A stretch of DNA of 51,246 nt from Deltaproteobacteria bacterium (GTDB taxonomy: Bacteria; Desulfobacterota; Deferrisomatia; Deferrisomatales; BM512). The position numbers and the translations under genes are program-made. Of this stretch, positions 1 through 8,114 are shown piece after piece. Location: positions 1 to 51,246 of the forward strand of contig PKTT01000035.1 of assembly GCA_002869015.1 (NCBI GenBank). Reading direction: 5' to 3'. A model generated the notes under the pieces. The model ran no database searches. It had not been told where the DNA came from and saw only the letters and a program-made list of their open reading frames with translations. The stretch's first letter is position 1. Each line of letters begins with the position of its first letter.

Positions 1-245
1 ACTCCGCTGGGGACCATCGAGAGGTCCTCCCAAATAGCGTCAAGGTCATCTTCTTTAATGCCGATGATCGCAATGCGTTGGGCACTGGTTAATTTTAAGG
101 CATCTGCCCCGTATTTTTCAGATATTTCAGCAATCGCGCGGAGCTGTTTAGGTGTGGTAAGCCCTGCCGGAATGGGCGGGGCTATCGCAAAAGTTTCGCG
201 GTCTCGTTGCACAATAGCGCCTTTTTCCAGAATATCCTTTTTCAC
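1..245 (-). CDS. nitrite/sulfite reductase ferredoxin-like half-domain protein, 5' part only
   Basis: A minus-strand reading frame starts at a GTG (243-245) behind a GGGAGG ribosome site at 251-256 and runs off the left window edge, so only about 81 residues are seen. The translated N-terminus has the pattern of the nitrite/sulfite reductase ferredoxin-like half domain: a stretch like LTTPKQLRAIAEISEKYGA followed by LKLTSAQRIAIIGI, the substrate-binding arm that normally precedes a sirohaem/4Fe-4S domain. Family knowledge suggests a small sirohaem protein for sulfite or nitrite reduction. The Fe-S cysteines would lie outside the window, so the activity cannot be confirmed. It is divergent from the gene at 417. 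Confidence 0.7.
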   Translation of the reverse strand, partial: MKKDILEKGAIVQRDRETFAIAPPIPAGLTTPKQLRAIAEISEKYGADALKLTSAQRIAIIGIKEDDLDAIWEDLSMVPSG

Positions 246-354
246 AAAAACCTCCCGGTAATTAAAAAACCGTCACCATATTTGATGTAAACGGAAAAAT
301 TAGTTTAGCCAATAATTGTGGCAGGGTCTACCGTGGGGTTGGGAAAATGGAAGA

Positions 355-383
355 TTGACCCCCACACCTCCCTCAATTAAACT
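355..383 (+). promoter_or_regulatory. sigma70-like promoter for the 107-aa gene
   Basis: TTGACC (355-360) and TAAACT (378-383) are separated by exactly 17 bp, 34 bp before the ATG at 417. The stretch 246-416 holds no gene. This is a pattern match only. Confidence 0.45.
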
Positions 384-416
384 CCCACCTTTAGTGAGTT
401 TTATGAGGACGAGTTG

Positions 417-740
417 ATGGACACAAAAATTATCTGGAAGAACCTAGAGGCTGCTATCGCCGCTATGGAGACCCGCGAGGGTGATTACAACCTGAAGTTG
501 GAAACAGTTATGGCCGGGGTTGAGCTTCTTTACGAGTGCCCAGTGGAGGAGATACTTCAACATGCTGCTGCCGCGACTATTCCCACAAGAGCCCTCGTTA
601 GTTGGTTGGTCTTTGAAGGGGAGCGCTTGTGCGGGGTTCCAAACTCTGCTGTTGAGGCGCTTAGAGCCGCTTACGAAGCAAAGGCGCCGGTGGGTGAGGG
701 CATCCTAAAAGGTCCACCGGGTCTTTCGCAGCCACACTAA
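417..740 (+). CDS. hypothetical protein, 107 aa
   Basis: I do not recognise this protein. The start is taken as ATG 417, eight bases after GAGG (405-408); a TTG three bases earlier is possible. It is acidic and mostly helical in composition, with two cysteines (in an ELLYECP stretch and in GERLCGVP), no signal peptide and no membrane segment, so it is probably cytoplasmic. A GPPG stretch near the C-terminus looks disordered. It lies 90 bp upstream of the multihaem cytochrome on the same strand and behind its own promoter-like sequence, so it could share that transcript. A link to respiration is only inferred from position. Confidence 0.6.
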   Translation: MDTKIIWKNLEAAIAAMETREGDYNLKLETVMAGVELLYECPVEEILQHAAAATIPTRALVSWLVFEGERLCGVPNSAVEALRAAYEAKAPVGEGILKGPPGLSQPH

Positions 741-829
741 TTGCGAGTTTTTTTTGCCGCTTCTTTACTGCGGCTGGTTAAGCATAAAGCGGGTTCGGCA
801 TTTAAGTTGATCTATTTGAGGAATTTTTA

Positions 830-2932
830 ATGGGACATCCCGCCAAAACATTACGTTTAATCTTGGCGCTTTTCTCCCTCGCCCTGGCGTCCTCGGCATC
901 TGCAAGGGACGTAACGATTACTTTACCAGTGACGGATACTATAGTCGCCACTCAGCTATTGCGTGTCTCTGGTTATTTTGAGACACAGGACTCTTCAACA
1001 ACAAAACTTACCTTAAAGCATCTGGCCTCGGCCAGCGTAGAGGAGTATGACCTAACCTTATCTGGTGGAGGCCGCATCTTTTATGCAGAGGTTGAGTTGC
1101 GGGAGGGGTTAAACGATATTCTGGTTGGTGATGCGGTAGCCTCTGTTTTTCTTGATAATGGTAAAGGCGGAGCCGACAAACGTTTCCGCAAGTACCAATA
1201 CCATGATGCTGTAGAAAATTGCGGTGAGTGCCATTCGATTTGGGATGGCGAACTTGCTCTAAATGATGGGATGCCTGGACTCTGCACTCGCTGCCATGAA
1301 GTTGGCGTCTCCTCGGAGTTGACCAGCTACCAAATTAATGAACATAGCGAGAAAGTCACCCTCTTTTGCGTGGGATGCCACAGGCCGCACGGGTCTGAGG
1401 AAAATCATCTCCTCAAACGAGGGACTCGCTTGACATGTTTAAAATGCCACCAGCAGCTTGACACAAAATCCAGCCATGCTGGTAAAGAGGGGCGCGACTG
1501 CGCAACCTGCCATGATCCCCACCAATCCGTGTATGAGTATATGCTGAAGTGGCAAGAGCCGCAGAAAGTATGTCTAAACTGCCATGAAGACGTATTTATA
1601 AGGAGCTACGAAAGCCGCTCTCAGCACCGCCCAGTAGCGCGAAAAGAGTGCGGTAGATGCCACTCTTCCCATGGAGGGGAGCTGCCTTTTAACCTTAAAG
1701 ATGAAGAACCGGCTTTATGTATGGATTGCCATGCACTTCCAGAACTTCATGTCAAAGAGCTTTCGAGCTGTTCAGCTTGCCACAACCCACACCAGGCTAA
1801 GGAGCGGAGCTTGGTCGAGCCCTCAGGGAGTGACCTCTGCCTTGACTGCCACAGGAATTTCAAAGGCAGGGAATTTCACGGTGAAGGAAGCAACGTAGGC
1901 TGCCTTAAATGCCACGACCCGCATAAAATGATAGATGATATCTCTACCTCTGTATGTGGCGAGTGCCACCAGTTGACTAGCTCGGATTTCAAGGCGATCC
2001 ATGAGGGCCTTCCTATGGATATAGCGGAGCAATGCTCTTACTGCCATAACCCCCATGGTGGCGATGGTGAGGGAAATTTTTACGGCACGCTGCATTATCC
2101 AGTTGATAATGGCGGTTGTCTCGTATGCCACATAGTTAAAGGAGGCGCTTTAGAGCTCCGCTATGAGAAGTCTGAGACTTGTTACAGGTGCCATGGAGAG
2201 ACAGTGGGCGTTTCATCGGTGGTCAGGGAGGATATTGTCCACAGCCCAGTTGCAGAGGATGCCTGCACCGCATGTCACGACCCCCACGTAAAGCAGCGAA
2301 ACAAGATGCTGCTACTTGAGGTCGGCGAGCTGTGCCGCTGGTGCCATGGAGATGAGATGGTGTCAAAGGGGGTACTTCACGGAGCCCTTGAGGATGGTGG
2401 CTGTACCGATTGCCACAGACCGCACATAAGTGAGAGCAAACCCCTCCTTGAAGAACCCCAGCCAGAGCTTTGCATAACTTGCCATGATGATGTTTTTGAT
2501 GGTGACCCCCGCCAGAACCCTCTGGTGCATGGTGCCCTAAAAGAAGGACGTTGTTCCGGATGCCATGACCCCCACAGCGAGGAGAATACTTCGTTAATCA
2601 GCGGAGGAGAAAACGGAGCTTGCAATAAATGCCACCCCGAAGTCCTGAAGGATGAAGATGGAGCGCCGTGGCCCAACCTTCATGGCCCTGTTGCAGCGGG
2701 TGAGTGCGTAGCTTGCCACACTTTGGGGCATCTACATGACAAAAGCTTGGAAGATAAATTTCTTCCGGTTACAGCGCCGGAAGATATATGCCTTGAATGC
2801 CATGACACAGATAAGGAGCACATCCCCAGTAGGGTTTTGTCAAGGGAGAGGAGAAAGCCGTGGGAATGCCTCGCCTGCCATTATCCCCATGGCGCAAAGA
2901 ACGCCCTTATGCTCAAAAAGATGAATTACTGA
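830..2932 (+). CDS. 24-haem periplasmic c-type cytochrome (doubled CXXCH family)
   Basis: The 700-residue product starts with a Sec signal peptide (hydrophobic residues about 8-25, ending SSASA). A beta-rich region without haems covers about residues 27-125, and then come 24 CXXCH motifs to the C-terminus. I counted them from CGECH near residue 131 to CLACH about 20 residues before the end. Many are followed by DPH or NPH, the paired layout of the doubled CXXCH family, with histidines available as second ligands. No membrane anchor follows the signal, so the protein is probably soluble in the periplasm or secreted, acting as an electron wire between inner-membrane quinol oxidation and outer carriers. 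A TGAGG ribosome site precedes ATG 830. Its 3' end overlaps the convergent kinase gene by 20 bp. Each motif requires the Ccm haem-attachment machinery, which is not in this window. Confidence 0.93.
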   Translation: MGHPAKTLRLILALFSLALASSASARDVTITLPVTDTIVATQLLRVSGYFETQDSSTTKLTLKHLASASVEEYDLTLSGGGRIFYAEVELREGLNDILVGDAVASVFLDNGKGGADKRFRKYQYHDAVENCGECHSIWDGELALNDGMPGLCTRCHEVGVSSELTSYQINEHSEKVTLFCVGCHRPHGSEENHLLKRGTRLTCLKCHQQLDTKSSHAGKEGRDCATCHDPHQSVYEYMLKWQEPQKVCLNCHEDVFIRSYESRSQHRPVARKECGRCHSSHGGELPFNLKDEEPALCMDCHALPELHVKELSSCSACHNPHQAKERSLVEPSGSDLCLDCHRNFKGREFHGEGSNVGCLKCHDPHKMIDDISTSVCGECHQLTSSDFKAIHEGLPMDIAEQCSYCHNPHGGDGEGNFYGTLHYPVDNGGCLVCHIVKGGALELRYEKSETCYRCHGETVGVSSVVREDIVHSPVAEDACTACHDPHVKQRNKMLLLEVGELCRWCHGDEMVSKGVLHGALEDGGCTDCHRPHISESKPLLEEPQPELCITCHDDVFDGDPRQNPLVHGALKEGRCSGCHDPHSEENTSLISGGENGACNKCHPEVLKDEDGAPWPNLHGPVAAGECVACHTLGHLHDKSLEDKFLPVTAPEDICLECHDTDKEHIPSRVLSRERRKPWECLACHYPHGAKNALMLKKMNY

Positions 2933-4241
2933 TTTGCTCCTTGGCGAGCCCCATATAAATGGCTCCGCGCCACAGCGCCTCGGAGAGAAGCGAAATGGGC
3001 GCACCTTCGTTGAAGTGGTCCTTGAGGTAGAGCTCGGCAGCCTGCTCCAGGTCGAATTCGCTATGTAGTGAACGGGCAGAGCCCTCTATAGTGAGCAGCG
3101 CTTTTATCAGGAGGGCATATTTGTGGGGTATACGTACCCGGTTTTTTCTAACCGCTGCCAATATCCCTCGGCCTATCCGGGCCATATCAACGTCTGCAAG
3201 TTCACCCGGTAGGGCGTAGTCGATTAACTTTGATATATCGGCTACGAAGCTATCCCTTGAGGCTTCAGTTACCTTTACCCCAAGCCCCTCCAAATGTCTT
3301 AACGCGATGACGCTGTCTCTGGAGATTAGCCCCGCGAGAGCGCCGAAGACGTTATGCCGCTCCTCATTTGAAAGCTCTCCCCAGATTCCGAAGTCTACAT
3401 AAGCAATCTCTCCCCCGTCAGTAATTAGGACGTTGGAGGGGTGAAGGTCTGCGTGAAAGAGGCCGTGTGCGAGAACCTGACGGAAAAAAATAAGCGCTCC
3501 ATCAAGCGCAAGCTCTTCATATTGCCAGCAATCAGTGGAGGTGCGTTCAGAAATTTTGCTCCCCGATATGTATTCACTGGTCAGTATGGTGCTGGTGGTA
3601 AGTTCCCAATAGATTTTTGGAATTTTGGGTCTGGGCGCTACCTTGAAGTTCCTTCTAAACCGCTCTGCTATCTCCCCCTCCCGTCTGAAGTCAAGCTCAA
3701 GCGAGCAGCTTGATTCTATCTCCTTGGCAAATTCTACAAAATCGATATGTTGGTTGATAAAGGAGAGTCTGCTCAGGAAAGAAGCCAGTGAGATAAAAAG
3801 CGCAACGTCCCCCTTGAGAAGCGCTGCTGCCTCCGGCCTTTGAACTTTAACCGCGACAGCTTTGCCCTCCTTTGTTATTGCCCGGTGAACCTGGCTTATG
3901 GAGGCTGAGGCGAGCTCGTTTCTTTCAAAGGATGTAAAGAGCTCATCTAGAGGGGCTGAGAGGCTTTGCTCAACAAGCTTTTTTACAATGGTGAACTCCA
4001 ACCGTGGTGCTTTGTCTTGAAGAGTCTCGAAAACCTTGGCTCTTTCATGCCCGATTAGGTCAGAGCGAATGGAGAGAAATTGCCCAAATTTAATGAAAGC
4101 GGGGCCGAGCTCCTCAAAGGCGTTTCTCATGGAGGTCGCCAACGGAAAATGTTGGCGCGTGAGTAACATCTTTAAAATTCCCACCCAAAAGTGGCAGAGG
4201 ATGGTGATGATTATTTTTAAAATGCGGGCCGTGTAGGCCAA
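2913..4241 (-). CDS. AarF/ABC1/UbiB-family atypical kinase
   Basis: The 442-residue protein carries the marks of the UbiB/ADCK atypical kinase family: the KxGQ motif (KFGQ, residues 51-54) followed by SIRSDL, the ATP-anchoring lysine in AVKVQRP near residue 130, the catalytic HADLHPSN loop and the metal-binding DFG in YVDFGIWG. A hydrophobic N-terminal segment (about 8-25) may tether it to the inner membrane. UbiB proteins support isoprenoid quinone synthesis or lipid handling through ATPase activity; the exact substrate is unknown. It is the last gene of a minus-strand run after thiL and a small coiled-coil protein. In a cytochrome-rich anaerobe menaquinone rather than ubiquinone would be the likely client, which is inference. 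Confidence 0.88.
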   Translation of the reverse strand: MAYTARILKIIITILCHFWVGILKMLLTRQHFPLATSMRNAFEELGPAFIKFGQFLSIRSDLIGHERAKVFETLQDKAPRLEFTIVKKLVEQSLSAPLDELFTSFERNELASASISQVHRAITKEGKAVAVKVQRPEAAALLKGDVALFISLASFLSRLSFINQHIDFVEFAKEIESSCSLELDFRREGEIAERFRRNFKVAPRPKIPKIYWELTTSTILTSEYISGSKISERTSTDCWQYEELALDGALIFFRQVLAHGLFHADLHPSNVLITDGGEIAYVDFGIWGELSNEERHNVFGALAGLISRDSVIALRHLEGLGVKVTEASRDSFVADISKLIDYALPGELADVDMARIGRGILAAVRKNRVRIPHKYALLIKALLTIEGSARSLHSEFDLEQAAELYLKDHFNEGAPISLLSEALWRGAIYMGLAKEQISNSSF

Positions 4242-4580
4242 CTAACGATCCCCCTTGATCCTCTCCAGCTTAGTTTCAAGCGCTCTTATGCGCTCTCTGA
4301 GCTCCGAGACCTCCTCCGAAAGTTTTTCCTCGTCGCTCTCGTGAATGAAGCCGAGGTGCTTTAGCTCACAGGTAATCGCTTCAGAGAAAATTCCTTTGAG
4401 AGCCTCTTTCTCACGGTCAACCCCAATGAGGAATCTTTGGTAATCTCTGCGGCTTTCCTCGGGGGCTTCATTTGCTCGTCTTAAAGCATCACGGAGCCAA
4501 TCGTCAGCCTTCTCGTGTAAAAGCATCCATGCGGCGAAGAAGCTGAATCCTCCTCCAAGTTCTTTTGTTTGATCGGCCAT
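4242..4580 (-). CDS. small coiled-coil protein, phasin-like
   Basis: The 112-residue protein has no signal peptide. Its C-terminal third (about residues 80-110) is a heptad-rich coiled coil (SEEVSELRERIRALETKLERI). The N-terminal half is amphipathic with aromatic residues (FSFFAAW). This layout recalls phasin-type polyhydroxyalkanoate granule proteins and small coiled-coil partners, but the match is only by general form. It abuts the AarF-like kinase (stop and start adjacent) and follows thiL by 16 bp, so it is co-transcribed with both. A membrane- or granule-associated scaffold is one guess and is unproven. Confidence 0.6.
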   Translation of the reverse strand: MADQTKELGGGFSFFAAWMLLHEKADDWLRDALRRANEAPEESRRDYQRFLIGVDREKEALKGIFSEAITCELKHLGFIHESDEEKLSEEVSELRERIRALETKLERIKGDR

Positions 4581-4596
4581 GTATACTTCCCTTCAT

Positions 4597-5604
4597 CTAC
4601 TTGAAATGCTCGAATCCATCCAAGGCAAGGTCGATAATATCCCCCACGCCATTGGTAACTTTAACAGCATGTTTATCATCTTTAAGAGTTGCCCTGCCGA
4701 TACGGGTAAGCTCAACTCCCAACAATTTGCCAAGGCTTAAGACCTCCTCTCGGTGTTTAGTGTTGGCGGTAAAGAGGAGTTCATAGTCCTCTCCACCTGC
4801 GAGTACCAGAAGGCGAGGTTCTTTAACCCCTAACTTTGCGGCCCCTTCCATTAGGGGCGCTGAGAGCGGCAGCAAGTCGATGGATATTTCGACGCTGACC
4901 CCGGACCTTCTCGCTATATGGGCCGCGTCCTTGGTAATGCCATCCGAGATGTCTATCATTGAGGTCGCAAGATGGCCCTTAGCGAGGGCGGCACCAAGGT
5001 CTACCCTCGGCGTAGGGCGGGTATGCCTCTTTATTAGTGTTTTTAGTGCAGGAGTTTTGCTCTCTACCCCGCCTTCGAGGAGGAGCAATCCGCCGCGTGA
5101 TTCCCCCGGAGTTCCGCTCACCCAGAGGTCTTCACCGGCAGCAGCGCCGCTCCTCAGGGGTGCATTTTCACCATTTAATTTGCCTAGCGCGGTAATGTTG
5201 ATAAATATCTTGTCGCCCGAGGAGGTATCTCCCCCGACTAAATGGCAACGGTACTCATCTGCGCAGCATTTTATCCCGGAGTAGAAATCCTCAACCCAGC
5301 CAATATCCGTCGAGAAGGGCAGCGCGATTGAAAGTGTTGAAGCTAACGGGGTCGCCCCCATAGACGCCAGGTCACTTAGGCTTGCTGCTAGAGCTTTGTA
5401 CCCCAAATCAGCAGCGCTGGTGGTGGCGAGGCGAAAGTGCACTCCCTCTATTAGAATGTCAGCCGTGATGGCGAGGGTTTCATCCCCGATTGGAATTAGG
5501 GCACAATCATCTCCGGGCCCAAGCCAACCTTGGGGCAGCTTCCCATTATCCACCCCAAGGTGAGCTAGAAGGCCGAACTCGCCAATTTCCCGGAGCGTTT
5601 TCAC
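4597..5604 (-). CDS. thiL: thiamine-monophosphate kinase ThiL
   Basis: The 335-residue product matches ThiL of the AIR-synthase-like ATP-binding superfamily in length and motif order: GPGDDCALI near residue 30, an ADILIEGVHF metal-binding segment, GDTSSGD near residue 120, and GGEDYELLF near residue 265. It phosphorylates thiamine monophosphate to thiamine diphosphate with ATP in the cytoplasm, the last step of cofactor synthesis. The GTG start overlaps the lon stop in a GTGA junction, so translation is coupled to lon. The usual partner nusB/ribE genes are not next to it here. Confidence 0.95.
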   Translation of the reverse strand: MKTLREIGEFGLLAHLGVDNGKLPQGWLGPGDDCALIPIGDETLAITADILIEGVHFRLATTSAADLGYKALAASLSDLASMGATPLASTLSIALPFSTDIGWVEDFYSGIKCCADEYRCHLVGGDTSSGDKIFINITALGKLNGENAPLRSGAAAGEDLWVSGTPGESRGGLLLLEGGVESKTPALKTLIKRHTRPTPRVDLGAALAKGHLATSMIDISDGITKDAAHIARRSGVSVEISIDLLPLSAPLMEGAAKLGVKEPRLLVLAGGEDYELLFTANTKHREEVLSLGKLLGVELTRIGRATLKDDKHAVKVTNGVGDIIDLALDGFEHFK

Positions 5605-8012
5605 TTACTCTTTCTTCTCCGCGGAGTGTTTGCAACGGGTTCGGCGAGCACAATATCAGCAACCTCATCCATCGTTGAGACAAAGTGGAATGTCAACGCC
5701 TTCCTGGCTTTGGCAGGGAGGTCAGAGAGGTCTTTCTCATTACTATCTGGCAAGATGACATCTGTTATTCCAGCGCGCATAGCTGCCAGGCATTTTTCCT
5801 TTACACCGCCTATGGGCAACACCCTGCCGCGTAGCGTTATCTCTCCTGTCATAGCTATCTTGTGGTTGATGAGCCGTCCCGTCATAAGGCTGAGGACCAC
5901 AGTAGCCATCGTAATCCCAGCTGAGGGGCCATCTTTGGGGATGGCGCCCGCGGGAACATGAATATGGAAGTGGCGTTTCTCGAAGAATTCTTTAGGCACA
6001 CCGTACTCTTCGGCTTTTGCCCTGGCCCAGGAGAGGGCTGTTTGCGCCGACTCCTTCATTACATTGCCAAGTTGACCGGTCAAGAGCAGGCCGCCGTCCC
6101 CTTGGGTGGTGGTCGCCTCAATATGCAGAATCTGCCCACCGCTTTGAGTCCAGGCCAGGCCATTTGCCACTCCGACCATGTCGTGGTCGAGCTCCTCACC
6201 GCCCTGGAATGGAGGTGTCCCAAGATATTTGTGGACATCGGCTTTGCCAATCCTGTGAAGCTTTTTTGCACCGCCGGCAACTTTTTTAGCAACCTTTCGG
6301 CATATATTGGCTACCTCACGCTCAAAGTTTCTTAAGCCGGATTCGCGGGTGTACTCGTCAGCGATTAACCCCAAAGCATCGTTTGTAAATTTCACGTAAT
6401 TTTCACTTATGCCCTGCTCTTCGATCTGCCTTGGAACAATGTACCGTTGACCTATCTTTAGCTTTTCTTCGCGTGTGTAGCCGGAGAGGCGAATAACCTC
6501 CATTCTGTCAAGGAGCGCCGGAGGTATGGGGTCAGTGAAGTTGGCGGTGCAGATGAACATTACCTTGGAGAGGTCATATTCAACGTTCAGGTAATGGTCC
6601 TCAAAGGCGTTGTTCTGCGCCGGGTCCAGAACCTCCAAAAGCGCAGAGCTGGGGTCGCCCCTGAAATCTTGCCCTATTTTATCTATCTCATCCAACATGA
6701 ATACAGGGTTGGCGGTTCCTGCTTTTTTAACGCCTTGAATGATGCGTCCGGGCATAGCTCCTACGTAAGTGCGGCGATGCCCCCTTATCTCGGCCTCATC
6801 CTTAACGCCGCCAAGACTTATCCTCACGAACTTGCGGTTCATCGCCCGCGCAATGGAATGACCAAGGCTTGTTTTCCCGACTCCAGGTGGTCCCACAAAG
6901 CAGAGGATGGGTCCTTTTGCGTAAGGCTTTAGTTTTTTAACAGCCAGATGCTCAAGGATGCGCTCCTTTACCTTTGCGAGGTTGTAGTGGTCCTCATCCA
7001 GGATGCCTTTTGCTTTCTCCAAATCCAGGGCATCACGTGAGACCTTTCTCCAAGGCACGGATACAAGCCAGTCGATATAGGTTCGTATGACCGAAGCCTC
7101 CGCCGAGGAGTGGGACATCTCTTTTAGGCGGGAAAGCTCCTTTCTGGCAGCCTCTTTTGCTTCCGGCGTCATCTTCGCCTTCTCTATGGACTCCTCAACC
7201 TTCGCCAGCTCCTCGGATTGCTCATCTCCCACCCCGAGCTCTTCTTGTATCGCCTTCATCTGCTGGCGCAGGAAGTATTCTCGCTGGCTCTTTGACATCT
7301 CCTCCTTGGCTGCGGACTTAATCTTATTTTGAACCTCCAGGACCTGTAGCTCCCGGTCCAGAAGCTGGTGTATAAGCTCAAGTCTCTCGGCAGCATCTGT
7401 CTCGGAGAGCACATCCACGGCATCGGAGACCTTAAGGTTGAGGTTAGCCGCAATAATATCTGCGAGCCGTCCAACCTCATCCACATTTTCCAGAACCATC
7501 ATTATCTCTGTCGAGATTCCCTTGCCATGCTCTATGACCGCTTGAAGCTTCTCGTGGACCGAGCGAACCAGCGCCTCTGATTCAAAGTCCGGCTTGTCGC
7601 TATCCTCCTCAGGTAGAACCTCAATCCTGGCGCGCAGGTGCGGGTCTCTTTCGAGTATCTCTATCCTCCTGGCGCGGGAGAGGCCCTGCACCAGTATCTT
7701 AACCCGTCCGTCTGGGAGCTTAAGCATCCTCATGATAAGGGCTACGGTGCCCATTTCATGCAGGTCATCCTCCTCGGGCTCCTCTACCATCATGTCTTTT
7801 TGGGTTGAAAGGTAGATCATGCGGCCGTTGGCGAGGGCATCCTCCACCGCGCTGATGGAGCGGTCTCTACCAACAAAAAGTGGCAAAATCATATATGGAA
7901 AGACTACGACGTCGCGCACAGGCAACATCGGAATTATCTCTGGTATGTCAGCTATCTCAGCCTCGACTTCTCCCCCGCCTGAGCCGCTAAGGATTGTGTC
8001 GTCGATTGCCAT
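5601..8012 (-). CDS. lon: ATP-dependent protease Lon
   Basis: The 803-residue protein has the full Lon layout: an N-terminal substrate-binding domain starting at IPMLPVRDVVVFPYM, a central AAA+ ATPase with Walker A GPPGVGKT and Walker B FMLDEIDKI, and a C-terminal peptidase with catalytic Ser in PKDGPSAGIT and Lys in GGVKEKCLAA. It degrades damaged and regulatory proteins in the cytoplasm. The tail ends in a basic run (RRRKSK). A sigma70-like promoter lies 60-90 bp upstream, between dinG and lon, so lon can be transcribed apart from the secretion operon. It is translationally coupled to thiL. No clear heat-shock sigma32 site was seen. Confidence 0.97.
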   Translation of the reverse strand: MAIDDTILSGSGGGEVEAEIADIPEIIPMLPVRDVVVFPYMILPLFVGRDRSISAVEDALANGRMIYLSTQKDMMVEEPEEDDLHEMGTVALIMRMLKLPDGRVKILVQGLSRARRIEILERDPHLRARIEVLPEEDSDKPDFESEALVRSVHEKLQAVIEHGKGISTEIMMVLENVDEVGRLADIIAANLNLKVSDAVDVLSETDAAERLELIHQLLDRELQVLEVQNKIKSAAKEEMSKSQREYFLRQQMKAIQEELGVGDEQSEELAKVEESIEKAKMTPEAKEAARKELSRLKEMSHSSAEASVIRTYIDWLVSVPWRKVSRDALDLEKAKGILDEDHYNLAKVKERILEHLAVKKLKPYAKGPILCFVGPPGVGKTSLGHSIARAMNRKFVRISLGGVKDEAEIRGHRRTYVGAMPGRIIQGVKKAGTANPVFMLDEIDKIGQDFRGDPSSALLEVLDPAQNNAFEDHYLNVEYDLSKVMFICTANFTDPIPPALLDRMEVIRLSGYTREEKLKIGQRYIVPRQIEEQGISENYVKFTNDALGLIADEYTRESGLRNFEREVANICRKVAKKVAGGAKKLHRIGKADVHKYLGTPPFQGGEELDHDMVGVANGLAWTQSGGQILHIEATTTQGDGGLLLTGQLGNVMKESAQTALSWARAKAEEYGVPKEFFEKRHFHIHVPAGAIPKDGPSAGITMATVVLSLMTGRLINHKIAMTGEITLRGRVLPIGGVKEKCLAAMRAGITDVILPDSNEKDLSDLPAKARKALTFHFVSTMDEVADIVLAEPVANTPRRRKSK

Positions 8013-8072
8013 ATTCTATCTCCACCGGCAGTAAAAAAGACCTGCCGTTTCAAGTGTTTATTTTCACCTTGA

Positions 8073-8101
8073 AGAATAGCCATCACTGTGGGTGCCGTCA
8101 A
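8073..8101 (-). promoter_or_regulatory. sigma70-like promoter upstream of lon
   Basis: Read on the minus strand, TTGACG (8096-8101) and TATTCT (8073-8078) are 17 bp apart, 61 bp before the lon ATG. A small hairpin (CGGCAG / CTGCCG around an AT-rich loop) lies in the leader between promoter and start. Confidence 0.5.
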
Positions 8102-8114
8102 GAAATCGGACTGA

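Noticed and set aside
5958-7815. Several open frames antisense to lon
   Set aside because: They are shadows of a fully conserved Lon reading frame, with no ribosome sites or recognisable domains.
8013-8060. Heat-shock sigma32 promoter before lon from CTTGAA in the leader
   Set aside because: No CCCCAT-like -10 element follows at the right spacing, while a sigma70-type pair is present at 8073-8101.
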